From NCBI GenBank assembly GCA_024707305.1, contig JANPZZ010000022.1:248001-312000 (forward strand): a stretch of DNA of 64,000 nt. The letters run 5' to 3'. Shown here one piece after another: positions 49,210 to 59,909 of this stretch. Under the pieces are notes generated by a model. The model saw only the letters and a list, made by a program, of their open reading frames with translations, did no database searches and was not told where the DNA came from. Each line of letters begins with the position of its first letter. Positions within the stretch are counted from its first letter, which is position 1. The stretch comes from Chitinophagaceae bacterium. Lineage in GTDB: Bacteria > Bacteroidota > Bacteroidia > Chitinophagales > Chitinophagaceae. Made by a program: the position numbers and the translations under genes.

Positions 49210-49750
49210 TTATAATTTCAATATCAGCGGTAAAATAAAATTTGCAACAAGAATACCACCGATCATAAAGCAGCAGGTGGCAACCAGTGATGGCCATTGC
49301 AGGTTGCTAAGCCCCCATAATGCTATGTCCCGAGGTGCAACCGCCTGCATATCGTGTTCCAAATCCGACTAAAAATCCACCGACAACCATTAGGATTAAT
49401 CCACGTGGCGTCAGTAGCTCGTTCCAGTTAAAAAGGTCCTGCGGAACGATGTTGTCGTAATTAACAACACCATATTCTGCAAGTTCAGCCTGCAGGTTGG
49501 GATGAACCTCCACTGGTCCGGAGTGCAGCCAGTTTGCAGCGACAAATCCGCCAATTAGAATTCCTGCGACGAAGAAGAGATTCCAGGCATCTTTTTTCCA
49601 GTCGTATTTAAAAAAGGGGATACCTGCAGGGATACAGGCTGCGCATACCTGACGCAAGGTGGATGAGATTCCAAATTTTTTATTGCCCAGCAATAAGAGC
49701 GCAGGCACGGTGAGGCCAATTAAAGGCCCGGCGATGTACCAGGGAAGCAT
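49210..49750 (-). CDS. YeeE/YedE-type sulfur transporter, first half-protein, frameshift
   Basis: The start is [21 protein letters not shown]. Conserved cysteines are in [16 protein letters not shown] and [16 protein letters not shown] premature TAG follows IMGA. Removing one G from the five-C/G run at 49312-49316 continues as [19 protein letters not shown] and ends at TAA 49210, giving about 179 residues. It lies 47 bp upstream of the second half-protein. Known relatives (TsuA/YeeE) import thiosulfate, which here would link to the neighbouring persulfide-oxidising enzyme. Confidence 0.85.
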
Positions 49751-49771
49751 ATTGGAGTGAGTATTGTTTTA

Positions 49772-49925
49772 AATGTGAAAATGAGGAAATGAGAAAATGT
49801 GCAAATGCAGGCCAAATGTGACAATGTGACAATGTGATAATATGTAAATGTGAAAATCAATAGCTCCATCAAAACCGCGGCCTCCCTATTTTTCAAATTT
49901 TCTCATTTTCACATTTACACATTTC
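49772..49925. repeat. Inverted pair of AAATGTG-type octamer arrays
   Basis: 49772-49856 has GTGAAAATGAGGAAATGAG and ACAATGTG-type units. A core of about 40 bp follows, and 49890-49925 has the inverse (TTTTCTCATTTTCACATTTAC). It fills the gap between the YeeE and persulfide dioxygenase genes and may form a long hairpin in the transcript. Confidence 0.85.
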
Positions 49926-49926
49926 T

Positions 49927-51339
49927 CTATTTATTCGTGCAAATAAACTCACTCGTCTTTATCTTTCCTGCCTCTTTAATCGCTTTAAATCCGCCTTTCA
50001 CATCTATCAATTTATCATAACCACGTGCGCGGAGGATGGAGTTGAAGATCATCGAACGATAACCCGCTGCGCAATGCACATAATAAGTTTTGTCTTTATC
50101 CAGTGTAGCCATGCTGTCGTTTACAACATCAAGGGGTGCGTTGTGGGCATCTACCACATGTTCGCTTTGGTATTCTGTTTCTTTACGAACATCTACGATG
50201 TCGATTGATTCTTTGCTCATGCGCTCCGCGAGCTCATCGGCAGTAATAGATTCGATTTTATCAACTTCCTTACCCGCTGCATGCCATGCTTCAAAACCAC
50301 CTTTCAGGTATCCAATAGTGTGATCATAACCAACACGTGCAAGGCGTGTCACAACTTCTTCCTCGCGACCAATATCTGTAACGATGAGTAATTGTTGCTG
50401 AATGTCGGGAATCATAGCACCAACCCAGGGAGCGAATGAACCATCGATACCAATAAAAATTGAGTTAGGGATAAATCCTTTTGCAAATGTTTGCGCGTCT
50501 CGGGTATCAAGAATTAATGCGCCGGTTTCATTTGCTGCAGCTTCAAATGCATCTGGACTCAATGCGTGTTGGCCACGTTCCAGCACTTTGTCAATACTTT
50601 CATAACCCTGTATATTCATCATGACATTTAAAGGGAAGTAGGCGGGTGGTGTGGTAAGTCCCTCCGTTACTTCTTTAATAAATTCTTCCTTCGTCATATC
50701 CTTGCGCAGTGCATAGTTCACAGCCTTCTGATTTCCGAGGGTATCGGTTGTTTCTTTACTCATGTTTTTGCCGCAGGCACTTCCCGCACCGTGTGCGGGA
50801 TAAACAATCACGTGATCAGGCAGTGGCATTATTTTGTTACGTAAAGAATCATATAGATGACCTGCCAGTTTTTCCTGCGTAAGATCAGTTGATATTTTTT
50901 GTGCAAGATCAGGTCGACCAACATCACCAATGAATAAAGTATCGCCTGAAAAGAGCGCCTGCTCGCGACCGTTCTCATCAATGAGGAGGTAGCAGGTGCT
51001 TTCCATGGTATGACCAGGCGTATGTAATACTTTCAACGTAACATTGCCCACTTTCAATTCTTCGCCATCTGTTGCGATATGTGCTTCAAACTCCGGCTTT
51101 GCCATTGGACCATAAACAATGGGTGCGCCGGTCTTTTTGCTCAGGTCGAGGTGACCACTTACAAAGTCGGCGTGGAAATGCGTTTCAAGCACGTACTTGA
51201 TTTTCGCGTTATCCTGTTTTGCTTTGTCGAGATAAGGCTGCACTTCACGAAGCGGGTCAATCACCACTGCTTCGCCATTACTTACTATATAATATGCGCC
51301 TTGTGCAAGGCATCCGGTGTATATCTGCTCAACTTTCAT
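49927..51339 (-). CDS. CstB-like persulfide dioxygenase/rhodanese fusion
   Basis: This intact 470-residue protein starts at ATG 51339 (MKVEQIYTGCLAQGAYY). Residues 1-240 form the metallo-beta-lactamase persulfide dioxygenase domain (ETHFHADFVSGHLD, HTPGHTMEST, FSGDTLFIGDVGRPDL, GAGSACGKNM). The middle rhodanese-like domain has no active-site Cys (LLIVTDIGREEE). The C-terminal one has TYYVHCAAGYRSMIF. This three-part plan is that of staphylococcal CstB. It heads a minus-strand unit with YeeE/YedE and TlpA genes. It probably converts thiol persulfides to thiosulfate. It is close to the paralogue at 45959-47378. Confidence 0.92.
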   Translation of the reverse strand: MKVEQIYTGCLAQGAYYIVSNGEAVVIDPLREVQPYLDKAKQDNAKIKYVLETHFHADFVSGHLDLSKKTGAPIVYGPMAKPEFEAHIATDGEELKVGNVTLKVLHTPGHTMESTCYLLIDENGREQALFSGDTLFIGDVGRPDLAQKISTDLTQEKLAGHLYDSLRNKIMPLPDHVIVYPAHGAGSACGKNMSKETTDTLGNQKAVNYALRKDMTKEEFIKEVTEGLTTPPAYFPLNVMMNIQGYESIDKVLERGQHALSPDAFEAAANETGALILDTRDAQTFAKGFIPNSIFIGIDGSFAPWVGAMIPDIQQQLLIVTDIGREEEVVTRLARVGYDHTIGYLKGGFEAWHAAGKEVDKIESITADELAERMSKESIDIVDVRKETEYQSEHVVDAHNAPLDVVNDSMATLDKDKTYYVHCAAGYRSMIFNSILRARGYDKLIDVKGGFKAIKEAGKIKTSEFICTNK

Positions 51340-51453
51340 AATCCAGTAGTTGTGTTTTGAATCGCGTTGTAAATGTACAAACTGCTGCACCATTATCGTG
51401 GGCAGCAGTTTAAAAAGAGTAATCAGTTGATTTTGAAATGTTTATTGTGAGCC

Positions 51454-52738
51454 TTACTGTATCACATTTTCCATTTGTGTACTTCGGCTACCCTTGATAA
51501 GAACATGTGAAGGGGGAAATTGTTCCGATTGCCACCATTCGCGGGCGGCAGCCGAGTTCTCAAATTGGCGATAAGGGTGGGAGAGTTGCTGGAAATCACC
51601 ACCCACAAGGGCCACTGCCTCCCATTTGTATTCGCCAATGAGATCAACAATCGCCTGGTGTTCGGCAAGACTCTCCGGACCCAGCTCTGCCATAGCCCCC
51701 AGAATTAGTATTTTATTCGGAGCTTCCAAACGTGCGAGATTTTCAATTGCCACCCGCATACTGCTGGGGTTTGCATTGTAGGCGTCGAGAATAATATGAT
51801 GCTCGCCCTGCTTAACCATCTGCGAGCGACTGTTAGATGGAGTATAAGCCTGAATCGCCTGCCTGATGTCGGCTAAAGCAACACCAAAGTGAAGGCCTAC
51901 CGCTGCTGCAGCTATTACATTCGGCAGGTTATATGCACCCACCAGTTGGGTAAACACCAGCAGTCGGGTATGTTCATGTTGTAATTCTAATTGAAGAAAA
52001 GGCTCTGCATGCAGCAATTTTCCTCTCACCACCATGCCTTCACCCGTGCCATATTTTACAACAGATGAAATCCCTTTACTCATGTCCTGTAAGTAATCGT
52101 AATCCCAATTTACGAAAGCAGTACCATCGGTTCGTGAACGGAGGTAGTCAAACAATTCACCTTTACCTTTTTTTCACCCCTTCAATACCCCCAAATCCTT
52201 CAAGATGTGCTTTGCCTACATTGTTGATCAGGCCGTGTGTGGGTTCGGAATAGGAACAATAGCTGGCGATCTCACCCTGGTGGTTGGCGCCCATTTCTAC
52301 CACGGCTATCTGCGTACCAGGTTTTATTTTCAGCAGTGTAAGCGGTACACCAATATGGTTATTCAGATTTCCTTCAGTGGTGCTGGTCGTAAATTTTGTC
52401 GACAGCACTGCATGTATCAATTCTTTGGTGGTCGTTTTACCATTGCTACCGGTAATGGCGAGAAATGGAATATCAAACTGCCGCCGGTGATGGAGTGCAA
52501 GTTGTTGCAAGGCTTCAAGCACATCCGGCACAAGGATCGTTTTGCCAGGAATTGAATAGGCCTCTTCATCAATCACGGCACCCACAGCGCCGGCATCAAT
52601 AGCTTGTTGCGCAAAAGCATTTCCATTAAAGTTGCCGCCTTTTAATGCAAAAAAGATATCACCGGATTTCAGCTTCCTGGTGTCGGTTTGAACCGATGGA
52701 TGTTTCTGATAGAGTTCGTAAAGCTTTGAAATAGACAT
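51454..52738 (-). CDS. murF: UDP-N-acetylmuramoyl-tripeptide--D-alanyl-D-alanine ligase, one frameshift
   Basis: The corrected protein has about 427 residues. It shows the MurF N-terminal segment VQTDTRKLKSGDIFFAL, ATP loop AITGSNGKTTTKELI, EGNLNNHIGVPLTLL, EMGANHQGEI, and the C-terminal HHIILDAYNANPSSM and ILGAMAELG. The frame breaks at a seven-T run (52168-52174, plus strand); removing one base gives GVKKGKGELFDYLRS. The ATG at 52738 (MSISKLYEL) is the start; a TTG two codons earlier lies inside the promoter box TATATTTG. It adds D-Ala-D-Ala in peptidoglycan precursor synthesis. Confidence 0.92.
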
Positions 52739-52741
52739 CTC

Positions 52742-52749
52742 CAAATATA
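52742..52749 (-). promoter_or_regulatory. murF -7 promoter box TATATTTG
   Basis: An exact TAnnTTTG match on the minus strand ends 3 nt before the murF ATG, which suggests a leaderless transcript. Confidence 0.55.
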
Positions 52750-52750
52750 C

Positions 52751-52975
52751 TTAAATCCTTGTGGCGGCCTACGGCCACCACAAGGATTTAAGCTGCGATA
52801 GGCTGTCGCTAAAGCGCAGCTCCCAAATCGAGAGGTTATACGCGTTCGTGATCTGGAATAATAAAGCGGCCTACGGCCACCGCAAGGATTTAAGCTGCGA
52901 TAGGCTGTCGCTAAAGGGTAAATACAGCATCTATTGAGGTTAAAGAAAAGAAAGGGCCGCCTTCGGCCGCCGTTA
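52751..52975. repeat. Palindromic GC-rich repeats with GGCCTACGGCC core
   Basis: Two related copies (from 52753 and from 52866) contain GCGGCCTACGGCCACC flanked by AAATCCTTGTGG / CCACAAGGATTT. Each is followed by AAGCTGCGATAGGCTGTCGC. A third palindrome, GGCCGCCTTCGGCCGCC, lies near 52948. Together with two terminators (53066-53179) they account for the 433-bp gap between murF and gldJ. Confidence 0.85.
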
Positions 52976-53065
52976 TTTACGTAAACGATATTTTGTCTCC
53001 GGTGCACCAGAATTGCATTACAGTAAGAACTCTCATCAACCATTAATGCACTCAATCGCAGTTAA

Positions 53066-53100
53066 AAAAAGCGGGGTGTCCATTGACCACCCCGCTTTTT
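53066..53100. terminator. Bidirectional terminator
   Basis: A perfect 13-bp stem (AAAAAGCGGGGTG / CACCCCGCTTTTT) with a 9-nt loop lies between gldJ and murF. Confidence 0.85.
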
Positions 53101-53140
53101 AAAAGACTTTCACCAATCGTACACACACTCAACCGCAGCT

Positions 53141-53179
53141 AAAATAAGAGAGGCGGCCGAAGGCCGCCTCTCTTATTTT
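53141..53179 (-). terminator. gldJ terminator
   Basis: An 18-bp perfect stem (AAAATAAGAGAGGCGGCC and complement) with a 3-nt loop overlaps the gldJ TAA stop codon (53178-53180). Confidence 0.9.
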
Positions 53180-54748
53180 ATTTCTTTTGACGCTTAGTCG
53201 GGAACTGGTTACCCACTTTCCGGCCATTGCCTTCGGGGCTACCCATACGGTCCATTGCACAACGGAAACCGAGGGTGCTTAATGCCTGGTCTTCTTCGAG
53301 GAAGCGGCGTGTGCCCGGGCTCAACCAGTAGGCGCGGTCATTCCAGCTACCACCTTTGTATACGCGGCTCTTGTCGCTAACGAGGGTAGTAACACCATAA
53401 CCATATTGTACCATTGAAGCGCTATCACCATCGAGGTAGTTGATAACATTACCACGTTGGTAGTTGCGGCGGTTGCGGCTTTCTTCATCAGTTACATCCA
53501 CCATGCGAACACGGCCGGTTGTATCATTGATTTCAGCTTCACCAGTGGTTGGATCTTTTGTAGATTTTCTGGTATTTGTTACCACGGAATGGAGCTGGCA
53601 TATCATCAATATCCAGGGTGTTCATCGGACGGTAAACGTCCTGAACCCATTCGCTTACGTTACCGGCCATATTATAAAGACCGAAACCGTTGGGGAAGAA
53701 TGAAGTTACTTCTGCAGTATAGAAAGCGCGGTCGTTCAAACCACCAGCCACACCGGCGTTATCTCCTGCACCACGTTTGAAGTTGGCCAGGAATGAACCC
53801 TGCCAGCTGCCACGACGAGTATCGCGCAAGCCATTTACGTTTTGTGACCAGGGATAAACTTGCTTATTGCTAACCAGTTCCTCACCTTTTTTACCTTCCT
53901 TACGGCTGGGGCGTGGGTTTTGGTCGATCAATCCATAAGCTGCATATTCCCATTCTGCTTCGATAGGCAGACGGTAATTAGGCATCAGCAAACCATCTTC
54001 GAAAGTAACTTTCGTTCTGGGCTGACCCTGGGGCGTTTTCAGTGAATTCTTTTTAGAAGTGGCTTTCTTACCGGGAGCAGTTTGGTACAGATCCAGCAGG
54101 TACGACTTAGTAGTAAAGTTGTTTGAACCTTGCTGACCCATGATACCCTGTTCGTTTACGAAACCTTCCTTAATAAGGATGCCTTCGTTTACGCGGTCGC
54201 TTCTCCACAGACAGAAATCCGTAGCCTGCTGCCAGCTTACACCTACTACAGGGTAGTAGTTAAAACCGGGGTGGCGGAAATAGTATTCCACCATGGGCTC
54301 GTTATAGCTCAGCTCGCTACGCCATACCAGCGTATCGGGCAATGCACCTTCAATAATAGGAATGTTTACCGGATCAGAGGGATCGAACACGCGCTGCAAC
54401 CAGTAAAGGTATTCGCGGTAGTGTACGTTGGCAACCTCAGTACGGTCGATGTAGAACGACGGTACAGATACGCGGCGTTGAATGTTGTTCCAGTCGCCCA
54501 TTACGTCTTCCTCAGTCTGGCCCATAGTGAAGGTACCACCCTGAACGAAAACGAGACCTGGACCAGTCGCCTGATCTTTTAGCCTTGGCAACCTGGAAGC
54601 CGCCCATTTTCTTGTCGTTGTAATTCCATCCTGTAACGTCAGACTGGGCAGACTTTTTCTTGAAAAGGCCACCATTTTTGCAGGATGCGAGCAGCATCAC
54701 ACAGGATAAAAGGATTAAGAAGTTTTTCACGCTCAATGTTTTTTGCAT
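53178..54748 (-). CDS. gldJ: Gliding motility/T9SS lipoprotein GldJ, two frameshifts
   Basis: The start MQKTLSVKNFLILLSCVMLLAS leads to a lipobox (LLASCKN). The body is a formylglycine-generating-enzyme (sulfatase-modifying) fold: GLVFVQGGTFTMGQTEEDV, YIDRTEVANVHYREYL, YRLPIEAEWEYAAYG, LYNMAGNVSEWVQDVYRP and VYKGGSWNDRAYWL...STLGFRCAMD. The frame breaks at two four-T runs (54577-54580 and 53556-53559). Removing one base from each gives AKAKDQATGPG and YKDPTTGEAEIND and about 523 residues. GldJ is needed for gliding and stabilises the T9SS motor component GldK in relatives. It is divergent from porU, as in other Bacteroidota neighbourhoods. Confidence 0.87.
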
Positions 54749-54914
54749 AAACCTATGAATTGGAATATTTTTAACGGCGGTTTAGGTCAAATTATTGTTT
54801 GGATAAAAGATTTACAGGCCGTAAACGCGAATATAATCACTTTCAATAAATTACAATAAGCATAAATACCTGTTCCGTACAGGAAAAATTACGATACGGA
54901 GCGGTATTACGGCT

Positions 54915-57900
54915 ATGCCGAATCTACAACCATACGCGCTGCTCTTCCTTATTATATTAACCTTTTGCGGTACGCCCGTTTTGGGCCAGCGAAACTACCG
55001 CGACCACTCCGTTTTGGCCAGCGGCAACTGGTTCCAGGTGCGGGGTGGAAAAATCCGGAATCTATAAAATCGACCTGCCACTCCTGAACCGAATGGGATT
55101 CACCGGCAGCCCGGCATCCTCCTCCCTGCGGGTATTTGGAGGAAATGGCGGTATGCTGCCTGAAGCCAATGCCACCTCACGTCCCGATGACCTCGTAGAG
55201 CTCGCCATAACCGTTGAAGACGGCGGCGATGGAAACTTTGGACCCGGCGACTACCTGCTTTTTTACGCCGAAGGTCCCGAAACCTGGCAGAAGGATTCCA
55301 TCAACCGAAACTTCCGGCATCAGAAAAACCGCTACAGCCGATATAATTATTATTATATATCCGTGCAGGGCACCGGAGAACGCGTGGAGATGTTATCTTC
55401 CGCGATCTCTGCTAATCAGACAGTTAGCCAGTACGATGGCCGCTTTTTTCATGAACTGGACACGATCAATTTCCTGGCCAGTGGCAAAGAATGGTACGGT
55501 GAGGAATTTGCCGAAGCCCCAGGGAAGACCGCCCAAAGGAGTTTTGCCCTGTCGCTGCCCAACAGCATTTCGGGTGCACCGGCAAGTCTGCGCACTGCCT
55601 GTATCGCGCGATCTGTGGGCAACTCAAGCCGCTATGATATACGACTGGGAACTACGAACCTCGGTTCCTTAACCGTATTGCCAACCGGTGCTGGTCAGTA
55701 TGATGCCTTTGCAAGAGAAGGAACCGCTGAATTCAATTTCCCATATACAGACGGGGCTCTGCAGTTTCAGTTTTTTCCCGGCAGTTTCAATGCACAGGGT
55801 TGGCTCAATTGGTTTGAAGTATTTAACCGGCGATCGCTGAATATGCAGGAGCAGGTACAAATAGATTTCAGAGACTGGTCAACTGTGGGAACGGGACCTG
55901 TGCGATTTGAAATTTCAAATCCATCAGCTTCTATGCGAGTGTGGGATATTACTGAAGTACATCGTCCGATACAGATGTCGCTCTCGACAACAGGTAGTAT
56001 TGCTTCTTTTATCAACGAAACCAACAGGCTGCGTGAGTACATTGCCTTTAATCCGGTAGCTGTACCAACTCCGGAATTGGTGGAACGCATCAACAACCAG
56101 GATCTTCATGCAACATCGGCTGTCGACTATCTGATTGTTACGCATCCAACATTATTAAATGCGGCAAATTATCTGGCAGACATTCACCGGCAGCAACAAT
56201 CATTGCGCGTGAGAGTGGTGACCACGCAGCAGATCTTCCATGAATTTTCCGCTGGCAAAGCCGATCCGGTTGCTATCCGGGATTTTGTAAAAAATGTATT
56301 TTGATAAATATGGGAGCGATCCGGATAATCGTGCGCGGTATCTACTATTAATGGGCGATGCTTCGTACGATTATCTCGACCGGCTTGCTGATAATACAAA
56401 CCTGGTGCCTGCCTGGCAAAATGACTTTTCACTCGATGTGCTGGCCACTTATGTTACGGATGACTTCTATGGTTTTTTGGAGGATGATGAAGATATCGCC
56501 AGTGGTACTATCATCAATGATCTTGACATTGGTATTGGACGCGTGCCCGCGCGCAATGAAGTGGAAGCAATGAATTATGTAAAGAAAGTGGAGGCTTATT
56601 TGAGTAGGTCGTCACTGGGCCCCTGGCGAACACAGCTTGGGTTTGTTGCCGACGACAAAGACCAGAATGCACACCTGATGGATGCGGAGGCGGTGGCGGC
56701 AACAGCAACCACTACGGCACCTGCTTTCGATATTCAGAAGATATATCTGGATGCATACCCTCAACAACCTGATGCGGCAGGAGCACTGTATCCGCAGGTA
56801 AACCAGGCAGTAGACAACCAACTTTACAACGGTAATCTCATTTGGAATTTCACAGGACATGGAGGCTCCCGGAGGCTGGCAGAAGAAGCAATCCTGGATC
56901 AATCGATGATTGATGCAATACAGAATGAAACCAGGTTGCCATTGTTCTTAACGGCTACATGTGATTTTGCTCCTTACGATAACCCGCTTGTTCCTTCACT
57001 GGGAGAAAATATTTTATTGCGTGCGCGTACCGGAGGGATTGCGTTAATGACAACAACCCGCATTGTATTTTCTTATAGTAACCGGGAGATGAATAATAAT
57101 TATATACGGTATGCTTTAGAACGAAACGCAAATGGACAATACCGTACCCTTGGCGATGCTGTGCGTGAAGCGAAAAATTTCACCTATCAAAATTCGACTG
57201 ATGTTACCAATAACCGCAAGTTTACTTTGCTGGGCGATCCGGCATTGCGACTTGCATTTCCACAACACCAGGTTGCAATAACTACGGTAAACGGCCTGCC
57301 GTTGGCGCAGGCTGACACCATGCGTGCCTCAGAAAAAATTTTGCTGGAAGGTGAAGTGCGCGATCGTACGGGCAATCTGCTCCCCGCCTTTAATGGGACT
57401 TTGTATTCGACCGTGTTTGATAAAATAGCAACGGTCAGCACGCTGGGTAATGATCCTGCGAGCCCGGTAACCACTTTCAGTAGTTGGAGCCATGTATTAT
57501 TTAAAGGAAAAGCAACCGTATCCAACGGACGTTTTCAACTCAGCTTTAAAGTACCGCGTGATATTCGTTATGAACCGGGAAATGGGCGCATCAGCCTTTA
57601 TGCAGAAAATGGCGACGTGGATGCCATGGGCATGGAGCCATCCCTGTTGGTGGGTGGGTCGGGCGTTGATATTGATAACGACAAGGAAGGTCCGGTGATT
57701 AAAGTATACCTAAACGATACAAAATTTGTTGCCGGAGGTACCACCAACGAAAAGCCTTTGCTGCTGTTGGAGCTGTCTGACTCATCGGGCATCAATACCC
57801 TGGGTACGGGAATTGGCCATGATCTGACGGTGATGATTGACAATGACCCCGATCAGGTTTTTGTTTTGAATGAATATTATGAAGCCGACCAGGACAGCTA

Positions 57901-58339
57901 CCGGAAGGGCAAACTCCGTTATCAGTTGCCGGAACTAGCGCCGGGCTTTCATTCATTAAAGATAAAAGCCTGGGATGTCGTAAACAACTCCTCAGAGGCG
58001 GGTATCGACTTTGTAGTAGCGTCGGATGAGGAGCTGGTGTTGACGCATGTTTTGAACTACCCCAATCCATTTACCACAAAAACCACGTTTTGGTTTGAGC
58101 ATAATCAACCCGGCCAGGAGTTAGAAGTTCGTTTACAGGTCTTTACACTTACCGGACGCGTAATAAAAGTATTTCAAAGAACAATAAATACAATAGGTAA
58201 CCGTTCAAGTGATCTGGAATGGGACGGTAGGGACGAGTATGGAGATAAGGTTGCACGTGGTGTATATCTTTATCGCCTGAGTGTAAAAGTTCCCGGAAAA
58301 AAAAGGAAGGAAAAGATCGAAAAACTGGTAATCCTGTAA
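54915..58339 (+). CDS. porU: Type IX secretion system sortase PorU, two frameshifts
   Basis: The natural start ATG 54915 gives a signal peptide (LLFLIILTFCGTPVLGQ) that runs out of frame at a four-G run (55042-55045). A second break lies in the six-A run 56289-56294. Removing one base at each gives QVRVEKSGIYKIDL and DFVKMYFDKYGSD. The corrected protein has about 1140 residues with a C25 gingipain-type domain: ARYLLLMGDASYDY, catalytic His in FTGHGGSRRL and Cys in FLTATCDFAPYDNP. The C-terminus has LNYPNPFTTKTTFWF and DGRDEYGDKVARGVYLYRL. PorU removes T9SS C-terminal signals and attaches cargo to the surface with PorV. Confidence 0.9.
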
Positions 58340-58553
58340 CTATGTTGATTATCAGTTCGGTAGATTGTAAGTGTACCGGAATCAGGTAATTAAATTGAAA
58401 ACCAAAACTGAAAATATAAGGGTTTTTATTTGTAAGTGGTGATAATCTGAAAGATACATTTCGCTGAGTTCTTCCCTTTTTGCCATTTACTTTATACTTT
58501 TAAATTTTCAAAGCCATTCATTTTACATACATTTAAATAAAACACACTATCTA

Positions 58554-59681
58554 ATGAGACCAACTGCTTTAAAACTAACTGCGGGCGTCCTGTTTTTGTG
58601 CGGCCTGGCATCCACTGCCAAGGCTCAGGTAGATCAAATTAACGTTGTTACTACTGCTGTTCCTTTTTTACGTATTTCACCTGATGCTCGCGCAGGCGGT
58701 ATGGGCGATTTAGGTATCGCAACTTCACCTGATGCAAGTGCTGCATTCTGGAATATGGGTAAAGTAGCATTCAACGAATCTAAAGGTGGCCTTGCTGCTA
58801 CTTACACTCCCTGGTTGAAAGACCTGGTGAATGATGTTTATCTCGCATCTCTTTCCGGTTATTATAAATTGGACGAAAACCAGGCACTGAGCGCAAACCT
58901 GCGTTACTTCAGCCTGGGTAATATCCAGTTCACCGATCAGAACGGCAACCTGAACGGTAATGGTAAGCCCCGCGAATTTGGTATCGACGTTGGTTACTCA
59001 CGTAAACTGTCTGACAAATTAGGTCTGGGTGTTGCCCTCCGTTATATCAACTCTGACCTCGCTTCTGGTGCTCCTTCAGGTGGTAACACTTACAAAGTAG
59101 GTAGCTCTGTTGCAGGTGATATCGGTTTGTATTACGACAATAAAAACGAAGCGGGTGATGGTTTCACATTTGGTGCAACACTTACCAACCTCGGTGCAAA
59201 GATTGCGTATACAGACAATGCTGATCAGAAAGATTTCATTCCTGCCAACTTTGGTCTTGGTGTAACTTATAACAAGAACTTCGACGAAGTAAACAAACTT
59301 ACTTTCGGTGTTGATTTCAACAAGTTGATGGTTCCTGCTCTGGAAGACAATACGCCTTCGGGCATTTCAGATTACCGCAGCAAAGGTGTTGTAAGCAGCT
59401 GGTTCAGCTCGTTCAGCGATTTCCCCGGTCAGGCAAACGTTTCAATTGGTGCTGAATACTGGTACAACAATCAGTTTGCACTGCGTGGTGGTTATTTCTT
59501 CGAAGATAAGTCACGTGGCAACCGTCGCTACTTCACTGCTGGCGTAGGTTTGAAATACAATGTATTTGGATTGAACTTCTCTTACCTTGCACCAAGCGGT
59601 TCAGGCGTAACACGCAATCCACTTTCCAACACACTTCGCTTCTCCGTTCTGTTTGATCTGGATGGCGGTAGCAACGACTAA
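58554..59681 (+). CDS. porV: Type IX secretion system outer membrane protein PorV (LptO)
   Basis: The intact 375-residue protein has a signal peptide ending ASTAKA-Q and the PorV hallmark FLRISPDARAGGMGDLGIATSPDASAAFWN near residues 38-67. Alternating strands of a FadL-like 14-stranded barrel follow and it ends LSNTLRFSVLFDLDG. PorV carries cargo from the Sov translocon to the PorU sortase. It lies 214 bp after porU with an A/T-rich gap, so it may have its own promoter. A strong terminator follows. It shows no frameshift, unlike its neighbours. Confidence 0.94.
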   Translation: MRPTALKLTAGVLFLCGLASTAKAQVDQINVVTTAVPFLRISPDARAGGMGDLGIATSPDASAAFWNMGKVAFNESKGGLAATYTPWLKDLVNDVYLASLSGYYKLDENQALSANLRYFSLGNIQFTDQNGNLNGNGKPREFGIDVGYSRKLSDKLGLGVALRYINSDLASGAPSGGNTYKVGSSVAGDIGLYYDNKNEAGDGFTFGATLTNLGAKIAYTDNADQKDFIPANFGLGVTYNKNFDEVNKLTFGVDFNKLMVPALEDNTPSGISDYRSKGVVSSWFSSFSDFPGQANVSIGAEYWYNNQFALRGGYFFEDKSRGNRRYFTAGVGLKYNVFGLNFSYLAPSGSGVTRNPLSNTLRFSVLFDLDGGSND

Positions 59682-59706
59682 TACAGTTTAGGTCTCACAT
59701 TATAAC

Positions 59707-59740
59707 AGCGCTCTCCGTTTTCGGGGAGCGCTTTTTTTTT
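59707..59740 (+). terminator. porV terminator
   Basis: The stem AGCGCTCTCCG / CGGGGAGCGCT (one G-U pair) with a 4-nt loop is followed by TTTTTTTTT, 25 bp after the stop. Confidence 0.93.
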
Positions 59741-59882
59741 CGATGATCGATCATCGACCATAGCCCCCAACCCCCGAAGGGGCTCGATCATCCACCATCC
59801 ACCATCCCCCATCGATCATCAACCATCCAATTTCCCCCATCCCCCATCCTCCATCCATCATCGATCATCAACCATCGATCCC
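59741..59882. repeat. Mixed CGATCAT/CCATCCC heptamer array with an inserted GCCCCCAACCCCC element
   Basis: 7-mers of both types (CGATCAT, CCATCCA, CCATCCC) run up to the ispF promoter. At 59761-59785 a short GC-rich palindrome (AGCCCC...GGGGCT) interrupts the array. Confidence 0.85.
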
Positions 59883-59883
59883 C

Positions 59884-59891
59884 TACCTTTG
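59884..59891 (+). promoter_or_regulatory. ispF -7 promoter box TACCTTTG
   Basis: An exact TAnnTTTG match directly after the heptamer array and 18 nt before the ispF ATG. Confidence 0.6.
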
Positions 59892-59909
59892 CACTCAAAA
59901 CAACATCTC

